NCBI GenBank assembly: GCA_035480415.1
Contig: DATIHT010000092.1
Location: 1-14,377, forward strand
Origin: DATIHT01 sp035480415
Lineage (GTDB): Bacteria > Patescibacteriota > Microgenomatia > Curtissbacterales > GWA2-41-24
Length of the DNA stretch: 14,377 nucleotides
Reading direction: 5' to 3'
The first letter of the stretch is position 1, and each line of letters begins with the position of its first letter. The notes beneath the pieces are model-generated. The model was not told where the DNA came from. It searched no databases and worked only from the letters and a program-made list of their open reading frames with translations. Positions 13,089-14,377 of the stretch are shown here, piece by piece. The position numbers were made by a program, and so were the translations under genes.

Positions 13089-13910
13089 ATGTCAAAAATA
13101 CCGTCAATGCAGGATTTGCTTGAAGCCGGAGTTCACTTCGGTCATCAAGTGCGTCGTTGGAACCCTAAAATGCGTCAATATATTTTTGGTGAGCGAGAAG
13201 GGGTTCACGTTATCGACCTGGAACAAACGTTTAATAAACTTCAGGAAGCGGTCGATTTTGTTACAAAGGTTGGAGAATCCGGTGGAGTTATAATTTTCCT
13301 TGCATCCAAAAAACAGGCAAAATCGATAATCGTGGAAGAAGCTCAAAGAAGCGGTGCCAAATATGTTGTGGAGCGCTGGATCGGCGGGCTTTTAACAAAT
13401 TGGGACCTAACAAGTAAAAACATAAAAAAACTTGCAGACTTAAAATCTAAAAAAGAAGCAGGGGAATTTAAGGAAAGAACAAAAAAGGAGAATCTTTTAA
13501 TAGACCGTGACATTGCAAAGCTGGAGCGACTTTACGGCGGGGTTTGGGATTTAGTTAAATTGCCGGAAGCGCTTTTTGTTGTTGATGTTAGAAAAGAAGA
13601 AAATGCCTGCCGCGAAGCAAAGAAAAAAGGAATTCCGGTTGTTGCCATTTGCGACACTAATGCAAATTTGGATTTAGTAGATTATGCGATTCCGGGTAAT
13701 GATGATGCTCTTAAGGCAATTAAAATAATAACCGCTGCAATTGCCGATGCTTATATGGAAGGAAAAGCTGCATATGGAAAAAGGGTAGTTAAGGAAAATG
13801 CCGAAAAGGAAAAGGTTGCAGCAAAAGAAGCAGCTGCAAAAGCAAAACTGGAAGCACAAGTAAAAAAGACACAGGAACCTTCACGCGATGTGCCGATGAA
13901 TCTGAAATAA
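13089..13910 (+). CDS. rpsB: 30S ribosomal protein S2
   Basis: S2 binds on the back of the 30S subunit between head and body and is needed for stable S1 binding and mRNA recruitment in many bacteria. The 273-aa product starts with the family text SMQDLLEAGVHFGHQVRRWNPKM (about 6-28) and YIFGEREGVHVIDLEQT. WIGGLLTNW, LPEALFVVDVRKEENACREAKKKGIPVVAICDTNANLDLVDYAIPGNDDA and the following IKIITAAIADAY are diagnostic. The C-terminus carries an Ala/Lys/Glu-rich extension (about 235-273), making it longer than E. coli S2 (241 aa). It is the only gene here with a strong Shine-Dalgarno, fitting high expression. tsf begins 6 nt after the stop, the usual rpsB-tsf order. Confidence 0.97.
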   Translation: MSKIPSMQDLLEAGVHFGHQVRRWNPKMRQYIFGEREGVHVIDLEQTFNKLQEAVDFVTKVGESGGVIIFLASKKQAKSIIVEEAQRSGAKYVVERWIGGLLTNWDLTSKNIKKLADLKSKKEAGEFKERTKKENLLIDRDIAKLERLYGGVWDLVKLPEALFVVDVRKEENACREAKKKGIPVVAICDTNANLDLVDYAIPGNDDALKAIKIITAAIADAYMEGKAAYGKRVVKENAEKEKVAAKEAAAKAKLEAQVKKTQEPSRDVPMNLK

Positions 13911-13916
13911 ATTTTC

Positions 13917-14375
13917 ATGGAAATTTCAATTGACCAAATTAAAAAGTTAAGAGAGGCAACCGGTGCCGGAATTGCCGATTGCCGCAAAGCGCTTGAAGAG
14001 GCAAAAGGAGACGAGAAAAAAGCTGCAGAGCTTTTGCGCAGTTGGGGAATAGATAAAGCAGCCAGTAAGGCAGACAGAGAAGCCGGTCAGGGTTTGGTTG
14101 AAACTTATATCCATGGTGGGGGTAAAGTTGGCGCTATGGTCGAAATTAACAGCGAGACAGATTTTGTCGCCAGGACCGATGAATTTAAAGCGCTTGCTCA
14201 TGAAGTTGCAATGCAGGTTAGTGCTATGGACCCAAAGGATGTTAAAGAGCTTCTTGGACAAACTTACATAAGAGATGCTTCCAAAACCATTGAAGACTTA
14301 GTTAAGGAAACGATTGCCAAACTTGGAGAAAATATTGTTGTTAAGCGCTTCATGAGGTTTGAGTTAGGCCAGTAA
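13917..14375 (+). CDS. tsf: Elongation factor Ts, minimal form
   Basis: EF-Ts releases GDP from EF-Tu so it can be reloaded with GTP. The 152-aa product has the N-terminal UBA-like domain with LREATGAGIADCRKALEEAKGD (about 11-32) and the EF-Tu contact core with the T81-D-F-V-A-R86 motif. It then goes straight to a short C-terminal segment (VVKRFMRFELGQ) and a TAA stop at 14373-14375. E. coli EF-Ts has 283 aa with two core subdomains; this version has room for only one, like the short EF-Ts of Thermus but smaller still. The gene ends inside the window, so the shortness is real unless there is a sequencing frameshift. It is cotranscribed with rpsB (6-nt gap). Confidence 0.94.
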   Translation: MEISIDQIKKLREATGAGIADCRKALEEAKGDEKKAAELLRSWGIDKAASKADREAGQGLVETYIHGGGKVGAMVEINSETDFVARTDEFKALAHEVAMQVSAMDPKDVKELLGQTYIRDASKTIEDLVKETIAKLGENIVVKRFMRFELGQ

Positions 14376-14377
14376 TA

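Overview
The window looks like a chromosomal segment from a small-genome bacterium of the Candidate Phyla Radiation (Patescibacteria), with a Microgenomates-type lineage as my best guess. The lineage call is inference. It rests on AT-rich but standard-code genes, very tight packing, few Shine-Dalgarno sequences, a very short EF-Ts, several rearranged or fused housekeeping enzymes, and abundant 7-nt and 9-nt tandem repeat arrays between and inside genes. TGA appears to be used as a stop (thyX), so there is no sign of the recoded UGA of Gracilibacteria/Absconditabacteria.

Layout. (1) 1-2592: cell-shape and wall genes, the 3' part of mreB and mrdA (PBP2). (2) 2592-5340: purine and DNA-uptake genes. 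PurH is present as two separate genes in swapped order (AICAR transformylase first, IMP cyclohydrolase second), separated by a heptamer-repeat hairpin. An intrinsic terminator and dprA follow. (3) 5341-6923: an accessory-looking island with a minus-strand pair (small membrane protein plus HAD hydrolase) and a four-helix-bundle (23S-IVP/Avd-like) gene enclosed by inverted nonamer arrays. (4) 6924-8933: topA. (5) 8972-12696: a pyrimidine deoxynucleotide block made of a NUDIX-dCTP deaminase fusion, thymidylate kinase, and a double-length two-domain ThyX. Together these could run dCTP to dUTP to dUMP to dTMP to dTDP. (6) 12697-13088: a non-coding stretch with an IS200/IS605-like hairpin, a strong terminator, a decayed or unrecognised ORF, an extended -10 promoter and a leader that can pair with its own ribosome binding site. 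(7) 13089-14375: rpsB and tsf.

The most unusual signals are listed here. A fused ThyX has the two halves of its signature motif retained in different domains. A NUDIX domain is fused to dCTP deaminase beside tmk and thyX. PurH is split and order-swapped. A dispersed family of degenerate heptamer/nonamer arrays forms hairpins between genes, encloses one gene, supplies start codons or C-terminal tails, and is translated in frame inside at least five housekeeping proteins. The rpsB leader has a perfect 7-nt anti-Shine-Dalgarno complement.
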